The notes under the pieces were generated by a model, which worked only from the letters and a program-made list of their open reading frames with translations, had not been told where the DNA came from and did no database searches. From positions 248,001 through 312,000 of the forward strand of contig JAPKHK010000001.1 of assembly GCA_026646885.1 (NCBI GenBank): 64,000 nt of DNA. The letters are read 5' to 3'. Source of the DNA: Casimicrobiaceae bacterium (GTDB lineage Bacteria; Pseudomonadota; Gammaproteobacteria; Burkholderiales; Casimicrobiaceae). The number at the start of each line of letters is the position of its first letter. The stretch's first letter is position 1. The translations under genes and the position numbers were made by a program. Below are positions 37,308 to 45,669 of this stretch, piece after piece.

Positions 37308-38407
37308 ACACGAACAGCATTCAGCGAATTGCGATTTTTGGCCTCGTGGCGATACTCGCCGCCTGCGCTTCGAAGCAACCGGCACCCGTCACCGAGAGAG
37401 TGGCGGCGCCCTCGCCGGCCCCGGTGCCGGAAGTCGTTCCCGCACCTGCGCCCGCCACTCTGTCGCTCCCTGTCAAAGAGCCGGATCCACGACCCGAGTT
37501 CTACACTGTAAGGCGAGGCGACACGCTCTATAGCATCGCTTTGGAACATGGCTTGGACCATCGCGAACTGGCCGCGATGAACAACATCGAGAACGCCAAC
37601 GTCATTCGCGTCGGGCAGTTGCTGCGGGTTCGACCCGCTACCGCGACGACTGCCTCGGCGTCACAGGGCAATGGCGGAGGCTCGACCGTGACGCCCATGT
37701 CCGCTCCGCCCGCACTGGGTGAAGCCCGGCCCCTGGCGCCGCCGCCAGGTACGCCAGGCGGATTGCTCAAGACGCAACCTAAAGCCATCAAGCTGCCATA
37801 CAACGACCAGGCGCTGGCGCAGGTTGCCAAGATGTCTGCGCCGGCACTGGCTGTTGAGCCCAAGGCCGAACCGAGGACCGAGATCAAGGCTGAAGCTAGA
37901 CCGGAGGAGAAGCCTGAGACGCGGCCAGTTTTGTCTGCGCCGATCAAAACGGATACGAAACTGGAATCGAAATCCGAAGCGAAGCCCGTGCCGCCTGCTC
38001 CGAGCCCCATGCCTGGCGTCGAGGAAGACCACCTGGACTGGATCTGGCCAACCTCCGGTCCAGTGATCGCGCCCTTCAGCGAAACTGCCAACCTGAAGGG
38101 CTTCGATATCGGCGGCAAACTCGGCCAGCCAGTCGTGGCGAGCGCGGCGGGGCGGGTGGTATATGCCGGTAGCGGACTGCGAGGCTACGGCAAGCTCATC
38201 ATCATCAAACACAACAAGACTTTTCTTTCGGCGTACGCGCACAACAAGGAAATCCTCATCAAGGAGGGCGACGTGGTCGCCAAGGGGCAGCGCATTGCGG
38301 AGTTGGGCAACACCGATACCGACGGACCCAAGCTACATTTCGAGATTCGGCGCTTTGGCAAGCCCGTCGATCCGGCGCGCTACCTTCCCGCCGCACCGGC
38401 TACATGA
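37304..38407 (+). CDS. nlpD: Lipoprotein NlpD (LysM and degenerate M23 domain)
   Basis: NlpD activates the septal amidase AmiC during daughter-cell separation. The 367-residue protein has a lipobox LAAC with Cys21, a LysM domain (residues ~67-110; YTVRRGDTLYSIALEHG), a long Pro/Glu/Lys linker of repeated KAEPRTEIKAEARPE-like units, and a C-terminal LytM/M23 fold (~245-365; VVASAAGRVVYAGSGLRGYG). The zinc ligands are missing: the first His position reads NLKGFDIGG and the last motif LHFEIR, like E. coli NlpD, so it is a non-catalytic activator. It overlaps pcm by 4 bp. The usual neighbour rpoS is not downstream. Confidence 0.94.
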   Translation: MNTNSIQRIAIFGLVAILAACASKQPAPVTERVAAPSPAPVPEVVPAPAPATLSLPVKEPDPRPEFYTVRRGDTLYSIALEHGLDHRELAAMNNIENANVIRVGQLLRVRPATATTASASQGNGGGSTVTPMSAPPALGEARPLAPPPGTPGGLLKTQPKAIKLPYNDQALAQVAKMSAPALAVEPKAEPRTEIKAEARPEEKPETRPVLSAPIKTDTKLESKSEAKPVPPAPSPMPGVEEDHLDWIWPTSGPVIAPFSETANLKGFDIGGKLGQPVVASAAGRVVYAGSGLRGYGKLIIIKHNKTFLSAYAHNKEILIKEGDVVAKGQRIAELGNTDTDGPKLHFEIRRFGKPVDPARYLPAAPAT

Positions 38408-38410
38408 ATG

Positions 38411-38426
38411 TCCGGCGCGCGCCGGA
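38411..38426. repeat. Perfect 16-bp palindrome after nlpD
   Basis: TCCGGCGCGCGCCGGA begins 3 bp after the nlpD stop. As RNA it could form a 6-bp stem with a 4-base loop. There is no T-run, so terminator function is uncertain; it could also serve the convergent transglutaminase gene ending 100 bp away. Confidence 0.4.
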
Positions 38427-38525
38427 AGACCACCAAGCCGTCACCGCAAGCGTGGCCGGGGCGAAGAGCGGGACGGACCGTGGCCTTGGCTCCGACCTGG
38501 CAAGCGATATCGCTCCTGTTGGGGC

Positions 38526-40484
38526 TCAATCCAGTTGCAGTCGACGTATCGCGGTGGTAAGCAGGGCCAGAGACGCACGCTCTGGTCTCTTGCCGTAGCG
38601 GGCGAGGCAATAAGCCCGCCCGATTTCGCGCAGCGTGGCGGCGGCGCCCGGCCAACGCCGGGCCGCCCGGCTGGCGTAGGCCAGGGGAGGCTCGTATGCG
38701 GCACGCGGGAGCCCCGCACGGGCGAGCCGAAGACAGAGCTTCTCCCAGGCCCTCTGCGCTGGGTCGAGACGGCGCTGACGCAGCAGCCAGTGCGCCAGTA
38801 GCCCCAGCCAAACCGCCGCCAGGAATAGAATCACGGCGACGACCTGCCAGGGCTGTGGCTTGGGCAGACCAAGGTTACGCCACAGCATCTGCTGACGTTC
38901 GCGGTTGAACTCGACGATCCAGCGCTGCCAGCGGTAGTTCACCGCATCCCAGTGCAGGCGCAGGGTCTTCAGCAGAGATGCATCGAGCCGAGAGAGCAAG
39001 GGCACCCGCTCTCCCGCCGGCAGCGCCGCACCGAGACCACGCTCGATACGCTCTGGCGCTACGGCTCCGGTTGGGTCGATGCGGTTCCAGGCATTATCCA
39101 GCCAAACCTCCACCCAAGCATGTGCGTCGGCTTGCCGGACTATCAGATACCCTCCGACGGGGCTCACTTCGCCGCCTTGATAGCCGGTTACCACCCGAGC
39201 GGGAATACCGGCGGCGCGCATGAGGAATGCGAATGCTCCGGCATAGTGCTCGCAGAAGCCACGGCGCTGGTCGAAGAGGAAGGCATCGATGCCATCGATC
39301 CCGTATTCCGGCGGCTCCAGAGTGTAGTAGAAGCGCTCGCGGCGGAAGGTGCCGAGCACTGCGTTGACCACATCGCCGGGAGTGCTGTAGCGCTGGCGCA
39401 GCTCTTGCGCCCACTCCCGGGCGCGCGAGTTGCCCGCTGACGGCAGCATCAACGCTCTACGTAGCTCGGTGACCTGAATTGCCGGGTAGCGGCCGGCGAG
39501 CACCGAGAGTTGCCGGTATTGCAATGCCTGCGCTACCGGGCTATTGGCGAGGATCTGCTGTTCTGCGGTCAAGCGTGCCTGGGGCGGAATACTCGCCGGA
39601 AGATCAAGCGCAAACATCCAGAAGCGATCATGGGGTTCCAGCGAAACGCGGTAGGCAATCGCCTGGTTTGCGTCGACCATGATCCGTCCCTCCCCTGGGC
39701 TACCGCTGACCGTCCAACCGCGCCCGTCGAACAGTGTCAATACCGGGCCGCGCCAGTAAAGGTCCCGGGCGGGCGGGATCGAAGCTTCGAAGTCGACGCG
39801 GAAAGCAATATCGTCAGAGAGGCTTAGCTGAGTCACACCTCCCGGATCCATGCGATCGGACAAACCCGTGCGCCCGACTCGTTCGGAGGTGAGCGTCCAA
39901 AGTGGACCGGTAAGGCGCGGGAAGAGGACGAACAACGCCAAAGCGATTGGCAAGCCGTGCAACGCCAACGTGCCGGCCAGGCGCAGCGCCGGGCGCAGCC
40001 CCAGCGGGGCCTCGGGATCGCGGACGGCGGCAAAAGCAGCGAGGATGATCAGAGCCACCGCCATCACCGCCAGGGTGATGGGGATCCCGTGGCTATAGAA
40101 GAAGGCGGTGGGAAGGAGGAATGTCGTCAGGCACATCAGCACGCCGATATCGCGCGGCCGGCGCAATTCCAGCAACTTGAGGGCGGCGGCGACGGTGAGA
40201 AACGCAACGCCTGGGTCACGCCCCACCAGATAACCCAGTTCGCGGCGAACCAGAAACGCGGTCAACAGCGCCAGCAGGATCAATAGGAGGGAGGGCGTGC
40301 GCCAGCCGCGCGCGTCGAGAACCAAGCGCAGCAGCACCAAACTCAAACCGAGTGCAGCGAGCAATGGCGGAAGATGCCACGCGTGCAAGGCTTGTGTGAG
40401 TGCAAGGCTCGCCGCAAGCCAGTGCACGGTTGCGGCCGGCGGCGGCCGTTCCAGCGAAGGGCTTGCCTGCCAGAACTTCTTCAT
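38526..40484 (-). CDS. Transglutaminase-like membrane protein (TgpA type, DUF3488/DUF4129-like)
   Basis: A 652-residue inner-membrane protein. The first ~200 residues hold about six membrane helices (LLLILLALLTAFLVRRELG; LAVMAVALIILAAFAAV), followed by a periplasmic region with a transglutaminase core: Cys in RRGFCEHYAGAFAFLMRA, His in DAHAWVEVWL and Asp in NRIDPTG, a full Cys-His-Asp triad; a last membrane helix (VVAVILFLAAVWLGLLAHWL) precedes a cytosolic tail. This is the architecture of P. aeruginosa TgpA. The start ATG 40484 overlaps the DUF58 gene stop (ATGA); an open frame continues upstream only as antisense-like sequence. The moxR-DUF58-transglutaminase set is a widespread envelope-associated operon of uncertain role. 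Confidence 0.9.
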   Translation of the reverse strand: MKKFWQASPSLERPPPAATVHWLAASLALTQALHAWHLPPLLAALGLSLVLLRLVLDARGWRTPSLLLILLALLTAFLVRRELGYLVGRDPGVAFLTVAAALKLLELRRPRDIGVLMCLTTFLLPTAFFYSHGIPITLAVMAVALIILAAFAAVRDPEAPLGLRPALRLAGTLALHGLPIALALFVLFPRLTGPLWTLTSERVGRTGLSDRMDPGGVTQLSLSDDIAFRVDFEASIPPARDLYWRGPVLTLFDGRGWTVSGSPGEGRIMVDANQAIAYRVSLEPHDRFWMFALDLPASIPPQARLTAEQQILANSPVAQALQYRQLSVLAGRYPAIQVTELRRALMLPSAGNSRAREWAQELRQRYSTPGDVVNAVLGTFRRERFYYTLEPPEYGIDGIDAFLFDQRRGFCEHYAGAFAFLMRAAGIPARVVTGYQGGEVSPVGGYLIVRQADAHAWVEVWLDNAWNRIDPTGAVAPERIERGLGAALPAGERVPLLSRLDASLLKTLRLHWDAVNYRWQRWIVEFNRERQQMLWRNLGLPKPQPWQVVAVILFLAAVWLGLLAHWLLRQRRLDPAQRAWEKLCLRLARAGLPRAAYEPPLAYASRAARRWPGAAATLREIGRAYCLARYGKRPERASLALLTTAIRRLQLD

Positions 40485-41476
40485 GTTCCCTTGGTTCGAC
40501 CCGCGGCTTTTGGCAAGGGCGGGTGCAGGGCCAAGGCCGTCAGCACGCGCTCCAAGTGGCCGCTGCCGGTGGCCAAAGGCAGGCTGGTGCCGGGCAGTTC
40601 CAGCGCATAGCGGCGACCGGCGCGCTCGCAACGCAATGCCCAAGCGGCGAGGCGCGAAAGCCGCGCTTCTGCACCGAGCTGGGGGGGAAGTTCGTCAAGG
40701 CGCAGCAGGCAATCCCCGCCGCCTCCACCCCGGTATTGCTTGGTCAGCCAGCCCTGGCCGCGCGCCAACTGTTTCCATGCGACATGGGGCAAGGGATCGC
40801 CAGGTTGAAAGGTTCTTAAACCGGCGAAGTCCTCGGCGCCTGGCCCCTGACCCGCCTGGTCGCCGGCCCCCGCATTGGTTGGCACCGGAGGCGGCGCTGC
40901 TTCCGGCTGCGGATAGACCAGGGCGGTCCACGGAAAATGGACATAGGCCCACGCGTGCCAAAGCCCCAAGGGATAATCCGACCACAGCCTTAGGCGGCCC
41001 AACTCGAGAGGGCCCCGTTGCGAGGCGGGTACCATGAGTTCCAGGGTCTGGCTCTGCCCAGGTGGAAGCTGCGGGCAGACCGTGCTAACGCCGTGCAAGT
41101 CGGCTCGACAGCGAATTCCGTGGCGCGCCACGGCGCCGCGGGCTTCGAGCGCGAGGACGAAGCGCAGGTCACTGCCGGCAAACCCCTTGGGCGAGGTGCC
41201 CTGGCGCAAGGTCAGGCCAGCAAGGTTGCGGAAAGTATGGAGCAGGGCTGCTGCCAACGCGCCGCTGAGCGTGAACACGAGAAGCAAGGCTAGACTGGTG
41301 CTGTAGTTCAGCGCGGCGATCAGCATTGCCAGCAAAGTGACGACGAAACCCAAGCCGCGCCGCGACGGGACGATATAGATGCGTGCGTGGTTCAATTCGA
41401 CCCTTGGCGGATCGAGCGGGCGGGTCCGCCACCAGCGCTGCTTCCAGTCGCTGCCGGCAAGCGCTGCTGAACTCAC
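40481..41476 (-). CDS. DUF58 domain-containing protein
   Basis: A 331-residue protein with two N-terminal membrane helices (residues ~35-80; LGFVVTLLAMLIAALNYS) and a C-terminal DUF58 region with its signature near residue 220: EDFAGLRTFQPGDPLPHVAWK, reported here as EDFAGLRTFQPGDPLP then HVAWKQLARG. DUF58 proteins are structurally related to von Willebrand A domains and work with MoxR ATPases; no biochemical function is established. GTG 41476 overlaps the moxR stop (GTGA) and its own stop overlaps the transglutaminase start, so all three are coupled. Confidence 0.9.
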   Translation of the reverse strand: MSSAALAGSDWKQRWWRTRPLDPPRVELNHARIYIVPSRRGLGFVVTLLAMLIAALNYSTSLALLLVFTLSGALAAALLHTFRNLAGLTLRQGTSPKGFAGSDLRFVLALEARGAVARHGIRCRADLHGVSTVCPQLPPGQSQTLELMVPASQRGPLELGRLRLWSDYPLGLWHAWAYVHFPWTALVYPQPEAAPPPVPTNAGAGDQAGQGPGAEDFAGLRTFQPGDPLPHVAWKQLARGQGWLTKQYRGGGGGDCLLRLDELPPQLGAEARLSRLAAWALRCERAGRRYALELPGTSLPLATGSGHLERVLTALALHPPLPKAAGRTKGT

Positions 41477-42402
41477 GGAATGGCGACGACCTTGAGGATT
41501 CGTTCCGCCATGGCCTGCCCAGAAACGCCCTGGCTCGCCAAGCGATGTGATGCCACCGCGGGAAAGATTGCTTGGAGATCGTCGGGAACCACCATGTCGC
41601 GCCCCTCGAGCATTGCCCAGGCCCGGGCGGCGGCGAGCAGATAGAGTCCGGCGCGCGGTGAAAGCCCATGTTCCGCGATTGACCCGTCGCGAGATTTGGC
41701 GAGCAGCGCCTGAAGGTAGTCGAGGAGCGCAGGCGCGACGTGCAATCCAGCGGCGTGCCCACGCAACTCACGCATCACCGTCGCATCGGCGAGAGCGGGG
41801 AGGTCATCGACCCGCTGGCGACGGTCGCCGCCGGCGAGCAAGGTCCGCTCCGCAGCGGCATCCGGGTAACCAAGCTCCACGCGCATCAAGAACCTGTCCA
41901 ACTGCGATTCGGGCAACGGGAAGGCACCCAGTTGTTCCGCCGGGTTCTGGGTGGCGATGACGAAGAAAGGATCGGGCAGCGCTCGGGTTTCGCCATCGCT
42001 GGTCACTTGGCGCTCTTCCATGCCCTCCAGGAGGGCGCTCTGCGTCTTGGGCGGGGCGCGGTTGATTTCGTCCGCCAGCAACACCGAGGTGAAGATTGGG
42101 CCAGGCTGGAAGCGGAAACGCTGGTTGGTCGTATCGAAAATCGACACGCCGATGATGTCCGCCGGCAGAAGATCGCTGGTGAACTGCACTCGGCGAAAGG
42201 GCAAGCCTAGGGTGCTGGCGAGCGCCCTGGCGAGCGTGGTTTTGCCGACGCCGGGGCGGTCTTCGATCAACAGGTGCCCGTTGGCCAAGAGACAGGCTAG
42301 GGCTAGGCGCAGGGTTTGCGGCTTGCCGACGACGATGCCGGCAATCTGCCCTTGGATGCGGTGCAGAAGGTCGGTGCGCAAGGCGGGTTCAAGCGGTTTC
42401 AT
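41473..42402 (-). CDS. MoxR-family AAA+ ATPase
   Basis: A 309-residue MoxR ATPase, thought to act as a chaperone for complexes that include DUF58 or VWA proteins. Walker A is EDRPGVGKTTLARALA, Walker B VLLADEINRAPPKTQ, sensor 1 IATQNPAEQLG and arginine-finger region LPESQLDRFLMRV. ATG 42402 is preferred over an upstream TTG-like start at 42432 because it fits the family N-terminus (MKPLEPALRTDLLH) and leaves the promoter candidate at 42432-42460 upstream. First gene of the three-gene operon. Confidence 0.92.
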   Translation of the reverse strand: MKPLEPALRTDLLHRIQGQIAGIVVGKPQTLRLALACLLANGHLLIEDRPGVGKTTLARALASTLGLPFRRVQFTSDLLPADIIGVSIFDTTNQRFRFQPGPIFTSVLLADEINRAPPKTQSALLEGMEERQVTSDGETRALPDPFFVIATQNPAEQLGAFPLPESQLDRFLMRVELGYPDAAAERTLLAGGDRRQRVDDLPALADATVMRELRGHAAGLHVAPALLDYLQALLAKSRDGSIAEHGLSPRAGLYLLAAARAWAMLEGRDMVVPDDLQAIFPAVASHRLASQGVSGQAMAERILKVVAIP

Positions 42403-42431
42403 GGAGCAGGCGAGCGGCTGAGCAAGCGGCA

Positions 42432-42460
42432 ACTATAGGCCGCGCGCGGCCGCCGAACAA
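42432..42460 (-). promoter_or_regulatory. Candidate sigma-70 promoter of the moxR operon
   Basis: On the minus strand TTGTTC (42460-42455), a 17-base spacer and TATAGT (42437-42432) stand about 30 bases before the moxR start. The -10 box matches 5 of 6 consensus bases, the -35 only 3 of 6. The spacer contains a perfect 14-bp palindrome, GGCCGCGCGCGGCC (42438-42451), which could be an operator. Confidence 0.4.
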
Positions 42461-42555
42461 GCACACCGGTCGGCGATGGGCGTCGGAGAACGCAAAGCCG
42501 ATAGGGTTATGGCGCGCCTCTAGCGAGGTGTCGCGCCGCGGGTTACCATGTTTTC

Positions 42556-43479
42556 ATGAGCACCGCATTCATCACCCACGCTTCCTGCGCCAAGCACGAC
42601 ATGGGCGCCTACCACCCGGAATGCCCGGACCGCCTCGCGGCCATCACCGATCAGTTAATATCCTCCGGAATGATGCAATACCTGGCGCATCACGACGCTC
42701 CGCGAGCGAGCCGCGCAGAGATCGAGAGGGTCCACCCCGCTTGGTACATCGATCGGCTGGAAAAGGCGAGCCCGGCACATGGACTGGTCCAGCTCGACCC
42801 GGATACCGCCATGAATCCCCATTCATTGGAGGCGGCCTATTACGCTGCCGGTGCCGTGGTGCACGCCACCAATTTGGTGCTGGAGGGGAAGGCGAGCAAC
42901 GCTTTCTGTGCGGTGCGACCGCCCGGCCACCATGCCGAGCGCAGCCGCGCGATGGGCTTCTGTCTATTCAACAACGTGGCCATTGGCGCCGCCCACGCCC
43001 TGGCCGGAGCGCAAGTGCAGCGTGTAGCCGTGATCGACTTCGACGTGCATCATGGCAACGGAACCGAGGATATTTTCTCCGGCGATTCTCGCGTGCTCAT
43101 GGTTTCCACTTTTCAGCACCCTTTCTATCCGTTCAGCGGCACCGAACGTCCAGCCTTCAACATGGTCAACGTGCCCCTTTCGGCCGGCGCTGACGGAGAT
43201 GCGCTGCGGCGTGCCGTCACTGAGGCTTGGTTGCCCGCGCTGGCTGACTTCAGGCCGCAGATGCTGTTCATTTCCGCTGGTTTCGACGCCCATCGGGAAG
43301 ATGATATGGCACACCTCGGTCTCGTGGAGAGCGACTACGCCTGGGTCACCAGGGAAATCATGGCCGTTGCTGCAACCTATGCGCAGGGCCGAATCGTCTC
43401 GGTATTGGAAGGTGGCTATGCCCTGTCCGCGCTGGGGCGCAGCGTAGTGGCGCACGTGCGGGCGCTGGCCGAGATTTGA
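42556..43479 (+). CDS. Histone deacetylase-family amidohydrolase
   Basis: A 307-residue protein of the arginase/deacetylase fold. Zinc ligands are visible: Asp and His in IDFDVHHGNGTEDIF and Asp in FISAGFDAHREDDMA. The His-His pair of the catalytic site is in RPPGHHAERSRAMGFCLFNN, and LEGGYALSALGRSV is the typical C-terminus. Bacterial members deacetylate acetylpolyamines, acetoin-pathway proteins or other small amides; the substrate here cannot be inferred. It is divergent from the moxR operon and 111 bp before the ABC transporter genes, with which it may share transcription. Confidence 0.9.
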   Translation: MSTAFITHASCAKHDMGAYHPECPDRLAAITDQLISSGMMQYLAHHDAPRASRAEIERVHPAWYIDRLEKASPAHGLVQLDPDTAMNPHSLEAAYYAAGAVVHATNLVLEGKASNAFCAVRPPGHHAERSRAMGFCLFNNVAIGAAHALAGAQVQRVAVIDFDVHHGNGTEDIFSGDSRVLMVSTFQHPFYPFSGTERPAFNMVNVPLSAGADGDALRRAVTEAWLPALADFRPQMLFISAGFDAHREDDMAHLGLVESDYAWVTREIMAVAATYAQGRIVSVLEGGYALSALGRSVVAHVRALAEI

Positions 43480-43590
43480 AACGGATGCGCAGCCCTTTTC
43501 CCCGCAGCAGGAGGGTAAGTCGCGTGGTGAGCGCGCCGCTCGAAGTGCCCCTCATTCCGGGGCACGGCACTCCTTCACTCGCAGTTATTC

Positions 43591-44358
43591 GTGGCCACCT
43601 TGACTAGCGACCGCGACAATATTGCCATCGAGGTGCGGCAGCTCAGTAAGCGCTACGGCGACATCCAAGCCGTTCGCGGCATCAACTTCGCGGTTGGGCG
43701 CGGCACCACTACGGCGCTTCTGGGCGGGAACGGTGCCGGCAAGACCACGACCTTGTCGATGCTCTTGGGTGTCTTGCTGCCAAGCAGCGGCAGCATAAAC
43801 ATCCTCGGTGAAGACATGGCCAAGCACCCCTATCGTGTCCTGCCGCGCGTGAACTTCACCTCGCCCTACGTCGATCTGCCCAAGCGCCTCACGGTACAGG
43901 AGAACCTCAAGGTGTATGCCGGGCTCTACGGAGTCCCAAACACCCGCGAGCGTCTCGCGGAACTCGCTGAGGAACTCGATCTCCATGGCTTCTGGACCCG
44001 CCCTTACGGTGACCTTTCCGCTGGCCAGCGCACTCGCGTGTGCCTCGCCAAGGCGTTGCTCAACCGGCCGGAGGTGCTGTTGCTCGACGAGCCCACCGCC
44101 TCGCTCGACCCCGACGTCGGCGACCGCATGCGCACCCTCCTCGAAAACTACCAGCGTCGCACCGGCGCGACCATGCTCCTAGCCACACACAACATGGGGG
44201 AGGTGGAGCGCTTGTGCGATGACGTGATCATGCTGCGTTCGGGCCGCGTTGTCGACCAAGGGTCGCCGGCCGAACTGGTGGAGCGTTATGGCCGCGACAA
44301 CATGGAACAGGTGTTCCTCGACATCGCCAGGCGCGAGGAAGCGATGGCAAGCGCATGA
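43591..44358 (+). CDS. ABC-2 exporter ATP-binding protein
   Basis: A 255-residue ABC ATPase with Walker A LLGGNGAGKTTTLSML near residue 48, Q-loop region, the signature LSAGQRTRVCLAKALLN (a variant of LSGGQ), Walker B LLLDEPTASLDPD and H-loop LLATHNMGEVERL. It belongs to the NodI/DrrA/CcmA-type exporters. It starts with GTG 43591; no clear SD is visible. Its last four bases overlap the permease gene (ATGA). The exported substrate is unknown; the NodI resemblance is not evidence for a nodulation role. Confidence 0.92.
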   Translation: MATLTSDRDNIAIEVRQLSKRYGDIQAVRGINFAVGRGTTTALLGGNGAGKTTTLSMLLGVLLPSSGSINILGEDMAKHPYRVLPRVNFTSPYVDLPKRLTVQENLKVYAGLYGVPNTRERLAELAEELDLHGFWTRPYGDLSAGQRTRVCLAKALLNRPEVLLLDEPTASLDPDVGDRMRTLLENYQRRTGATMLLATHNMGEVERLCDDVIMLRSGRVVDQGSPAELVERYGRDNMEQVFLDIARREEAMASA

Positions 44359-45194
44359 GCCCTCTGGTCCCGCGCGCTGTCCCGCTGCAAGCGGCCTGGC
44401 GGTTGTCGCTGCGACGCATTGGCGCCTTGGTGTTGCGGCACACCTATCTGTTGTCCAAGTCCTGGCCACGCTTGGTGTCGATGACTTATTACCCAACGGT
44501 GACAATGATTCTGTGGGCCTTCGTCACCGTCTATCTCGCGCCCACCAATGACATACTGCGCGACGCGCCGGGTTTTTTCATCGGCGCGGTGCTGCTTTGG
44601 GATGTGCTGTTCCGCGGCCAGCTCGGGGTGTCGTTGACTTTTTTCGAGGAACTGTACGCGCGCAATCTGGGCAACCTATTCGTGAGCCCCTTGCGGCCTT
44701 GGGAGCTGATCGCCGGGCAGTTGACCATGAGCGTCATCCGCACCTTCGTGGGCGTGGGCGGGGCGGTGCTTTTTGCTTGGCTCCTATTCGAGTATTCGAT
44801 TTTCACTCTGGGTTTCCCGCTCATTGCCTTCTTCGTAAACTTGCTGATCACCGGCTGGGCGATCGGGCTGATGGTCTCCGGCATGGTGCTGCGCTGGGGT
44901 CTGGGGGCGGAGGAGCTTGCCTGGGCGGCTATTTTTCTCTTGGCGCCGGTCTCCGGCGTGTATTACCCCATCGGCGTGTTGCCTGGCTGGCTGCAAGCCA
45001 TCGCCGCCGCCGTTCCCGCGAGCTATGTTTTCGAGGGCATGCGCGCGGTGCTCACACGGGGTGTTTTCGAGGCCGACAAGTTTTGGGCGGCCCTGGCGCT
45101 CAACGCGGTCTATCTGGGAGCCGGTTGCGTCGCCTATTTCGCGGCGATGCGGTATGCCCGCAACCACGGTATGCTGTTGCAAATGGGGGAGTAG
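44355..45194 (+). CDS. ABC-2 type transporter permease
   Basis: A 279-residue ABC-2 permease with six predicted membrane segments, for example YYPTVTMILWAFVTVYLA, IAFFVNLLITGWAIGLMVSG and LAWAAIFLLAPVSGVYYP. The conserved ABC-2 motif LPGWLQAIAAAVPASYVFEGMR is split here as LPGWLQAIA and PASYVFEGMRAVL. It overlaps its ATPase gene by four bases; half-size transporter, so a dimer of each is expected. It is convergent with the TerB-like gene (19 bp apart, no terminator seen). Confidence 0.92.
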   Translation: MSPLVPRAVPLQAAWRLSLRRIGALVLRHTYLLSKSWPRLVSMTYYPTVTMILWAFVTVYLAPTNDILRDAPGFFIGAVLLWDVLFRGQLGVSLTFFEELYARNLGNLFVSPLRPWELIAGQLTMSVIRTFVGVGGAVLFAWLLFEYSIFTLGFPLIAFFVNLLITGWAIGLMVSGMVLRWGLGAEELAWAAIFLLAPVSGVYYPIGVLPGWLQAIAAAVPASYVFEGMRAVLTRGVFEADKFWAALALNAVYLGAGCVAYFAAMRYARNHGMLLQMGE

Positions 45195-45213
45195 AACGGC
45201 TGCCAGCTACCGC

Positions 45214-45666
45214 TCACCTGGCAGCCGTGTCCCGCGCGCGTAGCTTGGCGGCGATGTAGGCGCGGTCGGGCACATGCAGCAGGGCCGCCACCTTGCGCAG
45301 AAGATGCTGCTCGTGAGCATCGATCGAGCCATCCGCGTAGGCGACCCGCCACATCAGCTCCAGCACGCGCTCCTTTTGTTCCGCGGTGAAAGTGCGGTTG
45401 ATTTGCGAGGTGAACTGGTAGTAGTCGGTGGCTTGGCGCATTTGCGCCTCGGCCAGATCGAAGAGCGTGTCCGCCTCGGCGGCGGTCAGGTTGAACTTGC
45501 TACGCACCGCGACCAGTACTGCGGCGCGTTCCGCATCGGTAATGTTGGCATCGACGCGCGTTACCTCCACCAATAGCGCTGCAGTGGCAATCTCGATCGA
45601 ATGCCGGCCGAGTTCGGTGGTGCCACCGATGTTGCGGTCAAAGAAATCGCGGATTTTAGTCAGCAT
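45214..45666 (-). CDS. TerB-like (tellurite resistance B / DjlA N-terminal) domain protein
   Basis: A 150-residue, all-helical soluble protein with the TerB fold: ITDAERAAVLVAVRSKFNL and YADGSIDAHEQHLLRKVA are the two acidic helix-loop-helix elements of the family, possibly metal binding. The domain also occurs in DjlA-type chaperones; tellurite resistance is not implied by a lone TerB domain. The start ATG 45666 is 3 bp after the ZIP gene stop, so the two belong to one operon. Confidence 0.85.
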   Translation of the reverse strand: MLTKIRDFFDRNIGGTTELGRHSIEIATAALLVEVTRVDANITDAERAAVLVAVRSKFNLTAAEADTLFDLAEAQMRQATDYYQFTSQINRTFTAEQKERVLELMWRVAYADGSIDAHEQHLLRKVAALLHVPDRAYIAAKLRARDTAAR

Positions 45667-45669
45667 GTC

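Noticed and set aside
43591-45194. ABC pair taken as nodulation factor exporters NodI/NodJ
   Set aside because: Only general ABC-2 similarity; no other nod genes in the window.
45214-45666. Tellurite resistance function for the TerB-like gene
   Set aside because: A lone TerB domain without terZ/A/C/D/E partners is not evidence for that phenotype.
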